Part shown: positions 7,572 through 14,878 of the stretch, piece after piece
How the letters are laid out: the number at the start of each line of letters is the position of its first letter
Numbering within the stretch: position 1 is the first letter of the stretch
Assembly: GCA_002293155.1 (NCBI GenBank)
Contig: DBCQ01000033.1
Span: forward strand, 705 to 16,185
Direction of reading: 5' to 3'
DNA: 15,481 nucleotides
Source: Burkholderiales bacterium UBA954
Lineage (GTDB): Bacteria > Pseudomonadota > Gammaproteobacteria > Burkholderiales > Burkholderiaceae_A
Notes under the pieces: generated by a model
What the model was told of the DNA's origin: nothing
The model's input: the letters and a program-made list of their open reading frames with translations, nothing else
Database searches by the model: none
Position numbers and translations under genes: made by a program

Positions 7572-7605
7572 GGATCTCTAGGTCTTTTAGTCCTCGGATA
7601 GTTGC

Positions 7606-8781
7606 TCAGCAACGCTCAAAAATTGCTGCGATCCCCTGTCCGCCCCCAATACACATAGTGACTAAGCAATACTTGCCCTGCACACGATGCAACTCATGGA
7701 TAGCCTTGGTCGCGATAACAGCCCCAGAGGCACCAACGGGATGACCGAGTGCAATAGCGCCGCCGTTTACATTGGTCTTGGCGGGATCAAGCCCCAGTCC
7801 TTTCATGACGGACAAGGCCTGAGCAGCGAAGGCCTCGTTAGATTCAATCACATCCATTTTGTCGAGGGTTAGTCCCGCCCGTTGCAGGGCAATCTTCGAA
7901 GCCGGAATTGGCCCCTCACCCATTACATCGTTTGGAACACCAGCGACCGCATAGGAAACCAGCCGTGCGATTGGCTTGTGGCCCGCTGCAGCAGCAGCCT
8001 TCGATTCTGCTAGAACAAAAAAGGAGGCGCCATCGTTGATGCCCGAGGCGTTTCCGGCCGTAACCGAACCATCTTTTTTAAATGCAGGCTTCATCTTGGC
8101 AAGTGCTTCGAGCGACGTCGCCTTGGGATGCTCATCGGTATCAAAGACAATATCGCCCTTGCGGCTAGAAATCGTAATGGGTGCGATCTGCGATTTAAAC
8201 CGACCCTCTGCGATCGCCTTGGCAGCGCGGCTCTGAGACTCGAGCGCGAACGCGTCTTGTTCCTCGCGGCTGATCTTCCATTTAGTGGCGAGATTTTCTG
8301 CGGTAATTCCCATATGGCCAACACCGAAGGGGTCGGTGAGAGTGGCCACCATCATGTCGATGACCTTGGTATCCCCCATTCGCGCGCCATTACGCATTGC
8401 TGCAGAGAGATAACCGCCACGGGTCATGCTTTCAGTTCCACCACCAACACCAAAATCACAATCGCCTAGCATGATGGCTTGCGATGTCGAAACAATCGCC
8501 TGCAGGCCTGAGCCACACAGACGATTCAAGGTTACCGCAACCGATTCCATGGAGAGGCCTGCGTTGATTGCTGCAACACGAGAGACATAGGGTGACCGGG
8601 ATTCTGTCGGTATACAGTTACCTACCGATACGTAGTTAATCTTCGCCGGATCCACGCCTGAGCGTGCGACCGCCTCCTTCATGACGAGACCACCAAGATC
8701 AGCAGGCTCAAGGCTCGACAAAGTGCCGTTGAAGGCACCTACTGCGGAACGCACCGCGCTCAACACGACGACTTCTTTCAT
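7606..8781 (-). CDS. phaA: Acetyl-CoA acetyltransferase (PhaA/BktB-type thiolase)
   Basis: A 391-residue biosynthetic thiolase, the usual length for the family. It condenses two acetyl-CoA to acetoacetyl-CoA, the first step of PHB synthesis; BktB-like members also accept propionyl-CoA to give 3-ketovaleryl-CoA. The catalytic residues are present: acyl-carrying Cys 89 in NRLCGSG, His 347 in GHPVGASG and Cys 377 in CIGGGQG, with the conserved NEAFAAQ block. Many stretches ([19 protein letters not shown]-like, [18 protein letters not shown]) recall BktB of Cupriavidus more than its PhaA, so bktB is an alternative name; substrate range is not decided by sequence. The ATG overlaps the rimO stop (ATGA) and has AAGGAG seven bases upstream inside rimO. 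It is the last gene of the PHB operon. Confidence 0.95.
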   Translation of the reverse strand: MKEVVVLSAVRSAVGAFNGTLSSLEPADLGGLVMKEAVARSGVDPAKINYVSVGNCIPTESRSPYVSRVAAINAGLSMESVAVTLNRLCGSGLQAIVSTSQAIMLGDCDFGVGGGTESMTRGGYLSAAMRNGARMGDTKVIDMMVATLTDPFGVGHMGITAENLATKWKISREEQDAFALESQSRAAKAIAEGRFKSQIAPITISSRKGDIVFDTDEHPKATSLEALAKMKPAFKKDGSVTAGNASGINDGASFFVLAESKAAAAAGHKPIARLVSYAVAGVPNDVMGEGPIPASKIALQRAGLTLDKMDVIESNEAFAAQALSVMKGLGLDPAKTNVNGGAIALGHPVGASGAVIATKAIHELHRVQGKYCLVTMCIGGGQGIAAIFERC

Positions 8782-10142
8782 TGCTTATCTCCTTTGAAAT
8801 AAATTGCATGTAAATCATGGGCATCCGAATCTACGATATCAACCATCGCAAACTCGCCAATCGCTGCCGGGATGGGATGACGAGAATTTGGATCGGGCGA
8901 GATTCGGACAACGCCATCAATATCGGGGGCGTCCGCAGTTGTTCTTCCGATCAACTGGCCTTCATCCGCATCAACACCATCAATCAATACCCTCACCCGC
9001 CTGCCGACCCAGCGGCGCAGCCGCGCCTCAGAAATGGTCTCTTGTAGTCGCATGAAGCGATCAAGCCGCTCTAATTTAATCTCTTCAGGCACCGGATTAG
9101 CAAGAGCGTTTGCAGCGGCACCATCGACGGGCGAATAGGTAAAACAGCCAACGCGATCGAGTTGTGCTGCCTGCAAGAACTCGAGGAGGTGCTCAAACTC
9201 TGCCTCCGTCTCGCCGGGAAAGCCCACAATAAACGTACTGCGAATCGTTAGATCGGGACATATTGCGCGCCAGGCTGCGACTCGCTCAATATTCTTCTCG
9301 CCACTGGCAGGCCGCTTCATACGCTTTAAGACATCCGGGTGAGAATGCTGAAAAGGAATATCAAGGTAAGGCAGTAATTTTCCGCTTGCCATCAAGGGCA
9401 AGACCTCATCCACATGGGGATAGGGATAGACATAGTGCAGGCGCACCCACACGCCAAGTGCAGCCAAGGCCTCGCAGAGCTCGGTCATACGGGTACGCAC
9501 GGGCCTGCCGTTAACAAAATCAGTTCGATACTTGATATCAACACCATAGGCACTGGTGTCTTGCGAAATAACAAGAAGCTCTTTTACTCCCGCCTTCACA
9601 AGGCTCTCAGCCTCGCGCATCACCTCACCGATAGGCCGCGACACCAGATCGCCGCGCATACTCGGGATAATGCAGAAGCTACAACGATGGTTGCAGCCCT
9701 CTGAGATTTTTAAGTAGGCGTAATGCCGTGGGGTTAACCGTATCCCCTGCTCTGGAACGAGATCAAGAAATGGATCATGGGGCTTTGGAAGGTGGCGGTG
9801 GATCGCCTGCATGACCTCCTGCGTCGCATGCGGGCCCGTTACAGCCAAGACCTTGGGGTGCGTCTCCGTGATGAGATTGCCGCCCGCGGCCCCCGCTTTC
9901 GCTCCTAAACATCCCGTAACAATTACCCGCCCATTCTCGGCAAGTGCCTCTCCGATCGCATCAAGACTTTCTTGAACGGCCTCGTCAATAAAACCGCAGG
10001 TATTAACCACAACTAGATCGGCGTCTTGATATTGGGGAGAAATCTCGTAGCCCTCTGCACGCAACTGCGTCAGAATTCTCTCGGAATCCACCAAGGCCTT
10101 CGGGCAGCCTAGCGAAACAAAACCTACACGACCGGGCTGCAA
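8778..10142 (-). CDS. rimO: Ribosomal protein S12 methylthiotransferase RimO
   Basis: A 454-residue radical-SAM enzyme that adds a methylthio group to the conserved aspartate of ribosomal protein S12 (Asp 89 in E. coli numbering). The N-terminal UPF0004 domain carries the three ligands of the auxiliary iron-sulfur cluster: Cys 13 ([12 protein letters not shown]), Cys 49 (VVNTCGF) and Cys 78 (VTGCLG). The radical-SAM motif is C-x3-C-x2-C in [14 protein letters not shown] (150, 154, 157). A TRAM domain occupies about 375-445. [12 protein letters not shown] and the length favour RimO over MiaB. The start is a TTG at 10142: only one sense codon (GTT) separates it from the phaR stop in the same frame, so no ATG is available before the conserved N-terminus. 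Its placement inside a PHB operon is notable. Confidence 0.96.
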   Translation of the reverse strand: MQPGRVGFVSLGCPKALVDSERILTQLRAEGYEISPQYQDADLVVVNTCGFIDEAVQESLDAIGEALAENGRVIVTGCLGAKAGAAGGNLITETHPKVLAVTGPHATQEVMQAIHRHLPKPHDPFLDLVPEQGIRLTPRHYAYLKISEGCNHRCSFCIIPSMRGDLVSRPIGEVMREAESLVKAGVKELLVISQDTSAYGVDIKYRTDFVNGRPVRTRMTELCEALAALGVWVRLHYVYPYPHVDEVLPLMASGKLLPYLDIPFQHSHPDVLKRMKRPASGEKNIERVAAWRAICPDLTIRSTFIVGFPGETEAEFEHLLEFLQAAQLDRVGCFTYSPVDGAAANALANPVPEEIKLERLDRFMRLQETISEARLRRWVGRRVRVLIDGVDADEGQLIGRTTADAPDIDGVVRISPDPNSRHPIPAAIGEFAMVDIVDSDAHDLHAIYFKGDKQ

Positions 10143-10145
10143 AAC

Positions 10146-10718
10146 TCAGTTGTCTTTCTTCTCGGGTGCGCCTGCCTGCCCCTGGAAAGGAAAGCCCTGA
10201 AACATTGATTGGGCATTTTTCTGCATCTGGTCTTGCATCTGCATAAAAACGCTCTTGCTCTGCTCAATGTAATTGCCCATAAGGTTTTGCATCATCGGAG
10301 CCTGGCCCTGCATGAACTGAGTCCATGACTCTGCGTTCGGGAAACCACCCTTACCGTCGACTAATTTCTTTGAGGACTCTTGTAGCGTGCTCTGGATCTC
10401 GGTGAAGGCTTGGATGTTTTTCTCAAGGTAATCGCCCATCATGCCTTGCATGGCATTACCGTAAAAGCGAATCACCTGAGAGAGCATTGGCGCAGAAAAC
10501 ATCGGCGCCCCACTCGATTCCTCGTCAAGAATAATCTGTAACAGGATACTTCGAGTTAAATCATCGGAGGTCTTTGCATCAATAACGGTGAAGCTCTCCC
10601 CACTAAGCACCAGTTGTTTAACATCTGCAAGCGTGATGTAGGTACTGGTTTGGGTGTCGTAGAGCCGACGATTGGGGTACTTTTTGATTAGACGAGGAGT
10701 TTTTTCTGTCATGGCCAT
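10146..10718 (-). CDS. phaR: PHB synthesis repressor PhaR
   Basis: A 190-residue cytoplasmic regulator that senses PHB and represses phasin and PHB genes until polymer appears. The N-terminal PHB/PHA accumulation DNA-binding domain is recognisable at about 8-68 (LIKKYPNRRLYDTQTSTYIT, then FTVIDAKTSDDLTRSILLQI). The following PHB-accumulation domain covers about 72-115 (MLSQVIRFYGNAMQGMMGDYLE). The C-terminal part is rich in Met, Gln and Phe (SVFMQMQDQMQ, MFQGFPFQGQ), suited to contact with the hydrophobic polymer. Translation may begin at the ATG at 10718 or at the in-frame ATG two codons later; neither has a strong ribosome binding site. It is 86 bases downstream of phaB and three bases upstream of rimO. 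No phasin gene, its usual main target, is in the window. Confidence 0.95.
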   Translation of the reverse strand: MAMTEKTPRLIKKYPNRRLYDTQTSTYITLADVKQLVLSGESFTVIDAKTSDDLTRSILLQIILDEESSGAPMFSAPMLSQVIRFYGNAMQGMMGDYLEKNIQAFTEIQSTLQESSKKLVDGKGGFPNAESWTQFMQGQAPMMQNLMGNYIEQSKSVFMQMQDQMQKNAQSMFQGFPFQGQAGAPEKKDN

Positions 10719-10738
10719 TCATTTCTAAAAAAGTAGCA

Positions 10739-10804
10739 CTACAAACCTTCGACGATCGCAACTGCTGCCGCAGCATAATCGCCCCGCGGAGTGTTCTTGG
10801 GCCA
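10739..10804 (-). other. In-frame sense extension after the phaB stop
   Basis: Directly after the phaB TGA the same frame stays open for 21 codons to a TAG at 10739-10741, reading WPKNTPRGDY and then an Ala/Val-rich end. The composition looks protein-like. It might be a remnant of another gene's C-terminus, a readthrough tail, or chance. No function can be assigned; this is the bulk of the phaB-phaR gap. Confidence 0.25.
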
Positions 10805-11542
10805 TCAACTCATGTGCAGACCACCATTGAGTGAGAAGTCGGCCCCAGTAGCAAACCCGCCCTGCTCAGAGGCTATCCAACGCACAATTGAACCAATCTC
10901 ATCAGGAGTGCCCAGCCGCTTAACCGGGATGGTGTTTACGATTTTCTCTAAAACCTCGGGCTTAATCGCACGCACCATCTCAGTTCCGATATATCCGGGC
11001 GAGACGGTATTCACTGTAACCCCTTTTGAGGCAAGCTCTTGGGCGAGCGCCATTGTGAATCCATGGATACCGGCCTTCGCAGTCGAATAGTTCGTCTGAC
11101 CAAACTGACCCTTCTGCCCGTTAACCGATGAGATATTGATAATACGCCCCCAGCCGTTCGTCACCATTCCTTCAACAACCTGTTTAGTCACATTAAAAAG
11201 GCTATTGAGGTTGGTGTCGATCACATCCGACCAGGCCTGAGGCGTCATCTTGACGAACATTCCATCTCGGGTAATGCCAGCATTGTTCACCAAAATGTCA
11301 GGATTACCATGCTCAGCCTTAACCTTCGAGAAGGCCTCAACCGTGGACTCCCAGCTCCCCACATTACCTACGGAGGCATAAAAGGTGTAGCCGGCCTGTT
11401 TCTGCTCATCAAGCCATTTCTGGGCATCGCGCGTAGGCCCACAGCCTGCGATCACTTTATGACCCGCATCATGTAACTCCCGGCAGATTGAGGTTCCAAT
11501 GCCGCCCATGCCCCCCGTAACATACGCAATACGTTGTGCCAT
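10805..11542 (-). CDS. phaB: Acetoacetyl-CoA reductase PhaB
   Basis: A 245-residue short-chain dehydrogenase that reduces acetoacetyl-CoA to (R)-3-hydroxybutyryl-CoA with NADPH, the second step of PHB synthesis. Visible motifs: nucleotide-binding TGGMGGIG (9-16), NNAG (86-89), catalytic Ser 138/139 in NISSVNG, and the Tyr 152-x3-Lys 156 pair in NYSTAKAG. The block VNGQKGQFGQTNYSTAKAG and the ending GADFSLNGGLHM are characteristic of PhaB and separate it from the related FabG. The ATG at 11542 has GGAGG eight bases upstream, a strong ribosome binding site. It starts 39 bases after the phaC stop and is followed by phaR after 86 bases. Confidence 0.97.
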   Translation of the reverse strand: MAQRIAYVTGGMGGIGTSICRELHDAGHKVIAGCGPTRDAQKWLDEQKQAGYTFYASVGNVGSWESTVEAFSKVKAEHGNPDILVNNAGITRDGMFVKMTPQAWSDVIDTNLNSLFNVTKQVVEGMVTNGWGRIINISSVNGQKGQFGQTNYSTAKAGIHGFTMALAQELASKGVTVNTVSPGYIGTEMVRAIKPEVLEKIVNTIPVKRLGTPDEIGSIVRWIASEQGGFATGADFSLNGGLHMS

Positions 11543-11581
11543 CTTGTCTTCCTCCAGTTTTTATAATTTGCTTGAGAAACC

Positions 11582-13387
11582 TCACGAATTCGTGGGCGTC
11601 CTGACCTTCACATAACTACCGGGTGCTGCCTCAATTGCCGTATATTTGGTATTACCTGCAGACACCGGGGCACTAATATCCTCTCCCCGATACGTCTTTA
11701 ACCACGTTGCCCAATCATTCCACCAACTCCCCGGCATCTCGGTTGCGCCTGCGAACCATTGGGCGGCAGATTCTCCAACACGCTCACCCTCAGCACTCTC
11801 GTTAATCCAGTAGCTACGTTTATTCTTTGATGCCGGATTAATTGAGCCCGCAATATGACCGCTCGCACCCAGCACGAAGCGCTTAACGCCGCCCAAATTG
11901 GTCAGTGATTTCCAGGCCGACTCCCAAGGTACGATGTGATCCTCTCGGGCTCCCATGGCATAGGTCGGCACCCTCACTGCAGCGAGATCCATCTTCTGGC
12001 CTGCAATCGTGAGACGACCTCTCTTCGCCAGATTATTCTCAAGATACATATTGCGCAGGTACCAGGCAAAGAAAGGGCCCGGCAGATTCGTGCTGTCTGA
12101 ATTCCAATAGAGAAGGTCAAAGGGAACCGGTTTCTCACCCTTAAGATAATTACTCACCACATAGTTCCAGACTAGATCATTAGGTCTGAGGAAAGAAAAT
12201 GTACTGGCGAGCTCACTGCCTTTTAAAAGCCCGCCCTTTGCAAGCTGCTCTTCGCGCATTCGGACATGCCGCTCATCGATAAAGACATCCAGCACACCCG
12301 AATCCGAGAAATCGAGCAGCGTTGTCATCAAGGTTAGAGAGGCGACTTTCTCTTGGCTGCGGGCGGCCAAGTGCGCAAGCGCGGTTGCCGTCATCGTGCC
12401 GCCAACGCAAAAGCCCAGGATGTTTGCTTTTGGCTGATCTGAAACCGCAAGCACTACATCGAGGGCCTTTAGAATTCCCTTCTCGACATAATCATCCCAC
12501 GTCAGTTGACTGGCCTCATCCTGAATATTGCTCCATGAGATTAAGAACACGGTGTGGCCTTGATCGACCGCAAATTTAACAAAGGAACTCTGGGGCTGGA
12601 GATCCATGATGTAAAACTTATTAATACTGGGCGGCACCATCAAGAGTGGCACAGCTCCGACTTTCTCTGTCGTGGGTTTATATTGAATTAACTGAAACAG
12701 TACATTCTGAAAAACGACATCGCCCGCAGTCATTGCAACGTTTTTACCAATCTCAAAGGCGCTTTCGTCCGTTTGAGAGATACGACCCTTGCGCATATCG
12801 GAAACGAGATTCTCGATACCCGCCCGCAGACTCTCGCCTTTGGAGTCAAGCATCTTCTGATGCACCTCTGGATTGGTCGCGAAGAAGTTCGCTGGCGAGG
12901 CTGCATCAATCCATTGCTGTGTCATGAATTTCAAACGCGCATGCGTTTTTGGGTCCGTCTGCACGGCATCCGTCATTGCACTAATCGTCTTGGCGTTTAA
13001 TACGTAGAGCGCTGCAAGACCCGCAAAATTGGAGTCTAGCCAGGTTGGGTTGTTAAACCGGCGATCTTGCGATGCCATCTTGACCATCTCAGGCTTTGAG
13101 ACCATGACCTTGCCGAGCTCTTCGAGATAATCCTTCTGGATTGCCTGCATTTTCTCGGGAACAAACTGCATCGACGGCAGCTGCGGCAGATTGGCGGGTT
13201 TCTCCGCTCCCGACTCTTGGGTGGGCGTTAACGCCTGTGATCTCTTATTAGAATTCGCCTGAGATGTTGCCTTAGACCCTGGCGCAGAGACCGCCTGCTC
13301 CTTGGAGCGACTCTTGGATTTGGCGCGACTACCCGACTTAGCGCTTTTCTTTCTGCTGGTAGAGCTCTTTTCTTGCTTGCCATCCAT
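11582..13387 (-). CDS. phaC: Class I PHA synthase PhaC with Lys/Ser-rich N-terminal tail
   Basis: Polymerises (R)-3-hydroxyacyl-CoA into polyhydroxyalkanoate granules. From the ATG at 13387 it has 601 residues, close to the 589 of the Cupriavidus class I enzyme. The catalytic triad is present (this numbering): Cys 327 in the lipase-like box GFCVGG, Asp 483 in GAREDHIVPW and His 511 in GASGHIAG. Other family blocks are SPANFFATNPE, ISQTDESAFE, FSFLRPNDLVWNYV and the tryptophans near GSWWNDW. Residues of about 5-50 are a basic Ser/Lys/Arg-rich low-complexity tail (SRKKSAKSGSRAKSKSR), unlike the standard N-terminus. The frame stays open to a TTG at 13453, but the ATG at 13387 has GGGGGGAG eight bases upstream and a promoter whose -10 lies inside the longer version, so the shorter protein is preferred. 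First gene of the PHB operon. Confidence 0.96.
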   Translation of the reverse strand: MDGKQEKSSTSRKKSAKSGSRAKSKSRSKEQAVSAPGSKATSQANSNKRSQALTPTQESGAEKPANLPQLPSMQFVPEKMQAIQKDYLEELGKVMVSKPEMVKMASQDRRFNNPTWLDSNFAGLAALYVLNAKTISAMTDAVQTDPKTHARLKFMTQQWIDAASPANFFATNPEVHQKMLDSKGESLRAGIENLVSDMRKGRISQTDESAFEIGKNVAMTAGDVVFQNVLFQLIQYKPTTEKVGAVPLLMVPPSINKFYIMDLQPQSSFVKFAVDQGHTVFLISWSNIQDEASQLTWDDYVEKGILKALDVVLAVSDQPKANILGFCVGGTMTATALAHLAARSQEKVASLTLMTTLLDFSDSGVLDVFIDERHVRMREEQLAKGGLLKGSELASTFSFLRPNDLVWNYVVSNYLKGEKPVPFDLLYWNSDSTNLPGPFFAWYLRNMYLENNLAKRGRLTIAGQKMDLAAVRVPTYAMGAREDHIVPWESAWKSLTNLGGVKRFVLGASGHIAGSINPASKNKRSYWINESAEGERVGESAAQWFAGATEMPGSWWNDWATWLKTYRGEDISAPVSAGNTKYTAIEAAPGSYVKVRTPTNS

Positions 13388-13395
13388 CCCTAAAG

Positions 13396-13403
13396 CTCCC
13401 CCC
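13396..13403 (-). promoter_or_regulatory. phaC: Ribosome binding site deciding the phaC start
   Basis: The minus strand reads GGGGGGAG eight bases before the ATG at 13387. The upstream candidates (TTG at 13453, in-frame ATGs at 13438 and 13432) have no comparable site. This supports a 601-residue PhaC. Confidence 0.65.
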
Positions 13404-13423
13404 GCAGATTTGTTCTTTGATCC

Positions 13424-13453
13424 ATTCTGCATAGGCATGGTGCATAGTGTCAA
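13424..13453 (-). promoter_or_regulatory. Sigma70-like promoter for the PHB operon
   Basis: The minus strand has a consensus -35 TTGACA (13453-13448), an 18-base spacer and a -10-like CAGAAT (13429-13424, four of six consensus matches). Transcription would start near 13417, giving a leader of about 30 bases before the phaC ATG at 13387. Prediction from sequence match only. Confidence 0.5.
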
Positions 13454-13504
13454 ATAAAAGTCTGACCGAGCGGGCGAATCCGCCTAGGGGGTAGCGCGAA
13501 AGGG

Positions 13505-14209
13505 TTATCGACCGCTAGCTCCGTGATTAGTCAGTTTTAGAAGCTCCCATTCATCGACCTGTTTTTTGGCGGCCCCAACCTCTGCTGAGAAATCCAGTTT
13601 TGACGTCTCTTGTAACAAAATTAACAGCCGATGCGCATGCTCATGCTTTGCTAGATAAGCCACGGCCAGAAAGTAGGCGGCTTTGCGCTGATTCGCTGGA
13701 ACACCTTTTCCATCGACATAAATACAGCCTAAGGTATAGGCACATTCCACACTGCCCGCCTCGACACCCTTTTCGAGCAACTCAATTCCGCGCGCAATAT
13801 CCTTTTTTACTCCCCACGGCTCCCCGGAACCGGTCACAAGAATCTGCGCCAGATTGGCATAGGCATCGGGAATTTGTTCCTCAACTGCTTTTTCATAATA
13901 ACGGACCGCGATGCCCAAATCGGGCTTTAGCTTGCCAACGCCGTTTTCATACATTAGTCCCACGTTAAAAGAGGAGATACCGCCTCGCTGAGAATCAAGG
14001 GAATTGTGATAGGTGAACAATTTTTCGAGCTGCTCAGGGCTCAATAGCCCCTCCACCGTCATATTGGTTAGACGTTTCTGCGCTACCTCGCAGAACTCTT
14101 GGGTGAAGGCTTCAAAGTACTGGTCAAAGGCCGCGTCGTAGCGGCCGCGCGCAAAGTTAAAGTCCGCAGCTTCTAGAAGTTGATTGGCGTTGTTGTTCAA
14201 GGTGGACAC
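13505..14209 (-). CDS. Sel1-like repeat protein
   Basis: A 234-residue protein without signal peptide or membrane segment. Three Sel1-like (TPR-related) repeats are visible at about 81-113 (FNVGLMYENGVG, AVRYYEKAVEE), 116-152 (AYANLAQILVTGSG, GIELLEKGVEAG) and 157-188 (AYTLGCIYVDGKGV, AAYFLAVAYLA); the N-terminal 45 residues look TPR-like as well. Such repeats are protein-interaction scaffolds, so no enzyme role is suggested. The start is a GTG at 14207-14209 with no good ribosome binding site; there is no nearby ATG in frame before the repeats, so the start is uncertain. It lies 39 bases after an unrecognised small gene, probably in one operon, and upstream of phaC with the phaC promoter in the gap. 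A link to PHB metabolism is possible but unsupported beyond location. Confidence 0.85.
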   Translation of the reverse strand: MSTLNNNANQLLEAADFNFARGRYDAAFDQYFEAFTQEFCEVAQKRLTNMTVEGLLSPEQLEKLFTYHNSLDSQRGGISSFNVGLMYENGVGKLKPDLGIAVRYYEKAVEEQIPDAYANLAQILVTGSGEPWGVKKDIARGIELLEKGVEAGSVECAYTLGCIYVDGKGVPANQRKAAYFLAVAYLAKHEHAHRLLILLQETSKLDFSAEVGAAKKQVDEWELLKLTNHGASGR

Positions 14210-14248
14210 GTTTCAAGTTGCGCTTGCAATGTCGCCAAGCTTTATCGC

Positions 14249-14602
14249 CTATTTATTGAGTTTTACAAACCGATGGAGTGTTCCCTTGTCCCGCCGCTTG
14301 CTGTAAAGATCTCTCGTCGTGCGATGCACCATCACGAACAATACATTGCTTGACAGCCCCTCTACCCAGTCCTGAACGACCCGTCGCTCAATATGGCCCT
14401 CTTCAAGGTAGTACGTCGGAACCTCCTCGCGCATCAGAATCGCCATGTATTCCCGAGGTCCGTTGTCAACCTCCATCTCTTGGAGCTTTTCGAGCCGCTT
14501 GAGCAGGTCGATATTGACTGCGCCTTCGCACTGATCGGTCACCGCGTACTTGCCCCGATCGATCTCGATCGCGAACAGGAACGTATTGTAGTTCATTGCC
14601 AT
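14249..14602 (-). CDS. Hypothetical protein, 117 residues
   Basis: I do not recognise this protein. It is 117 residues, soluble-looking, with mixed charge and a basic C-terminus (YSKRRDKGTLHRFVKLNK). Hydrophobic beta-like stretches (NTFLFAIEI, EYMAILMREE, SSNVLFVMVHRTT) alternate with a charged helix (IDLLKRLEKLQEME), which suggests a compact alpha/beta fold. The ATG at 14602 or the one two codons later could start translation; neither has a clear ribosome binding site. Codon use looks like its neighbours and the frame covers the only long open reading in this stretch. It is followed after 39 bases by the Sel1-repeat gene on the same strand, so the two are probably co-transcribed. Confidence 0.7.
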   Translation of the reverse strand: MAMNYNTFLFAIEIDRGKYAVTDQCEGAVNIDLLKRLEKLQEMEVDNGPREYMAILMREEVPTYYLEEGHIERRVVQDWVEGLSSNVLFVMVHRTTRDLYSKRRDKGTLHRFVKLNK

Positions 14603-14654
14603 ACTCAGAAAACCCGCAAGAAAATCAAGAACGCTAAGTTGAGCCCGTCTCTAT

Positions 14655-14687
14655 CTGGGGCACACGCTAAGAGGCTATCCGCCCCAG
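14655..14687. repeat. Inverted repeat upstream of the 117-residue gene
   Basis: CTGGGGC (14655-14661) and GCCCCAG (14681-14687) form a perfect GC-rich 7-bp stem around a 19-base loop. It lies in the non-coding stretch 14603-14762, about 50 bases upstream of the minus-strand start at 14602, so it could be a leader structure or a protein-binding dyad. No T-run follows on either strand. Confidence 0.4.
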
Positions 14688-14727
14688 TCGATGATAGCTG
14701 ATCCAACGTAAACAACCGGACCAAAAC

Positions 14728-14745
14728 TGCCGTATTCAAACGGCA
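14728..14745. repeat. Small hairpin, possible weak terminator
   Basis: TGCCGT and ACGGCA enclose a six-base loop. On the minus strand it is followed by GTTTTGG, so it might end transcription from the ankyrin gene whose stop is 134 bases upstream. The stem is short and the T-run is poor. Confidence 0.3.
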
Positions 14746-14762
14746 TCTCAGGGTAGGGAGTT

Positions 14763-14873
14763 ATGGGTCGATTAATTGTCATTACAAAGCACATTTTCCG
14801 AAAGCTCGCTTTTGCGTTATTGGGTGTTTTGATCCTCACGCAGGCAGCCCATTTAGCGCTCGCTTACGTATAG
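14763..14873 (+). CDS. Candidate small membrane peptide, 36 residues
   Basis: A short plus-strand frame of 36 residues in the gap between two minus-strand genes. It has a basic N-terminal part (GRLIVITKHIFRK) and one hydrophobic span of about 20 residues (LAFALLGVLILTQAAHLALA), the typical shape of a small single-pass membrane protein. AGGG lies nine bases upstream of the ATG, while a better AGGGAG is only two bases away, too close to be normal. Its TAG ends five bases before the stop of the convergent ankyrin gene. I recognise no family and see no clear promoter. It could be a chance frame; the hydrophobic profile and neat fit in the gap argue for a real gene. Confidence 0.4.
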   Translation: MGRLIVITKHIFRKLAFALLGVLILTQAAHLALAYV

Positions 14874-14878
14874 ACCGC

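Noticed and set aside
7601..7613. GTTGC-TCA-GCAAC dyad at the thiolase stop codon
   Set aside because: Short, overlaps codons of the thiolase end, and is not followed by a T-run; likely chance.
13475..13495. GGCG-GATT-CGCC hairpin after the Sel1 gene as a terminator
   Set aside because: The stem is only four pairs and the T-rich stretch begins about 10 bases later, so it does not meet the usual pattern.
14393..14701. Plus-strand 102-codon frame opposite the 117-residue gene
   Set aside because: No ribosome binding site or domain. The opposite-strand frame has better protein-like composition and operon spacing, although neither has a known family.
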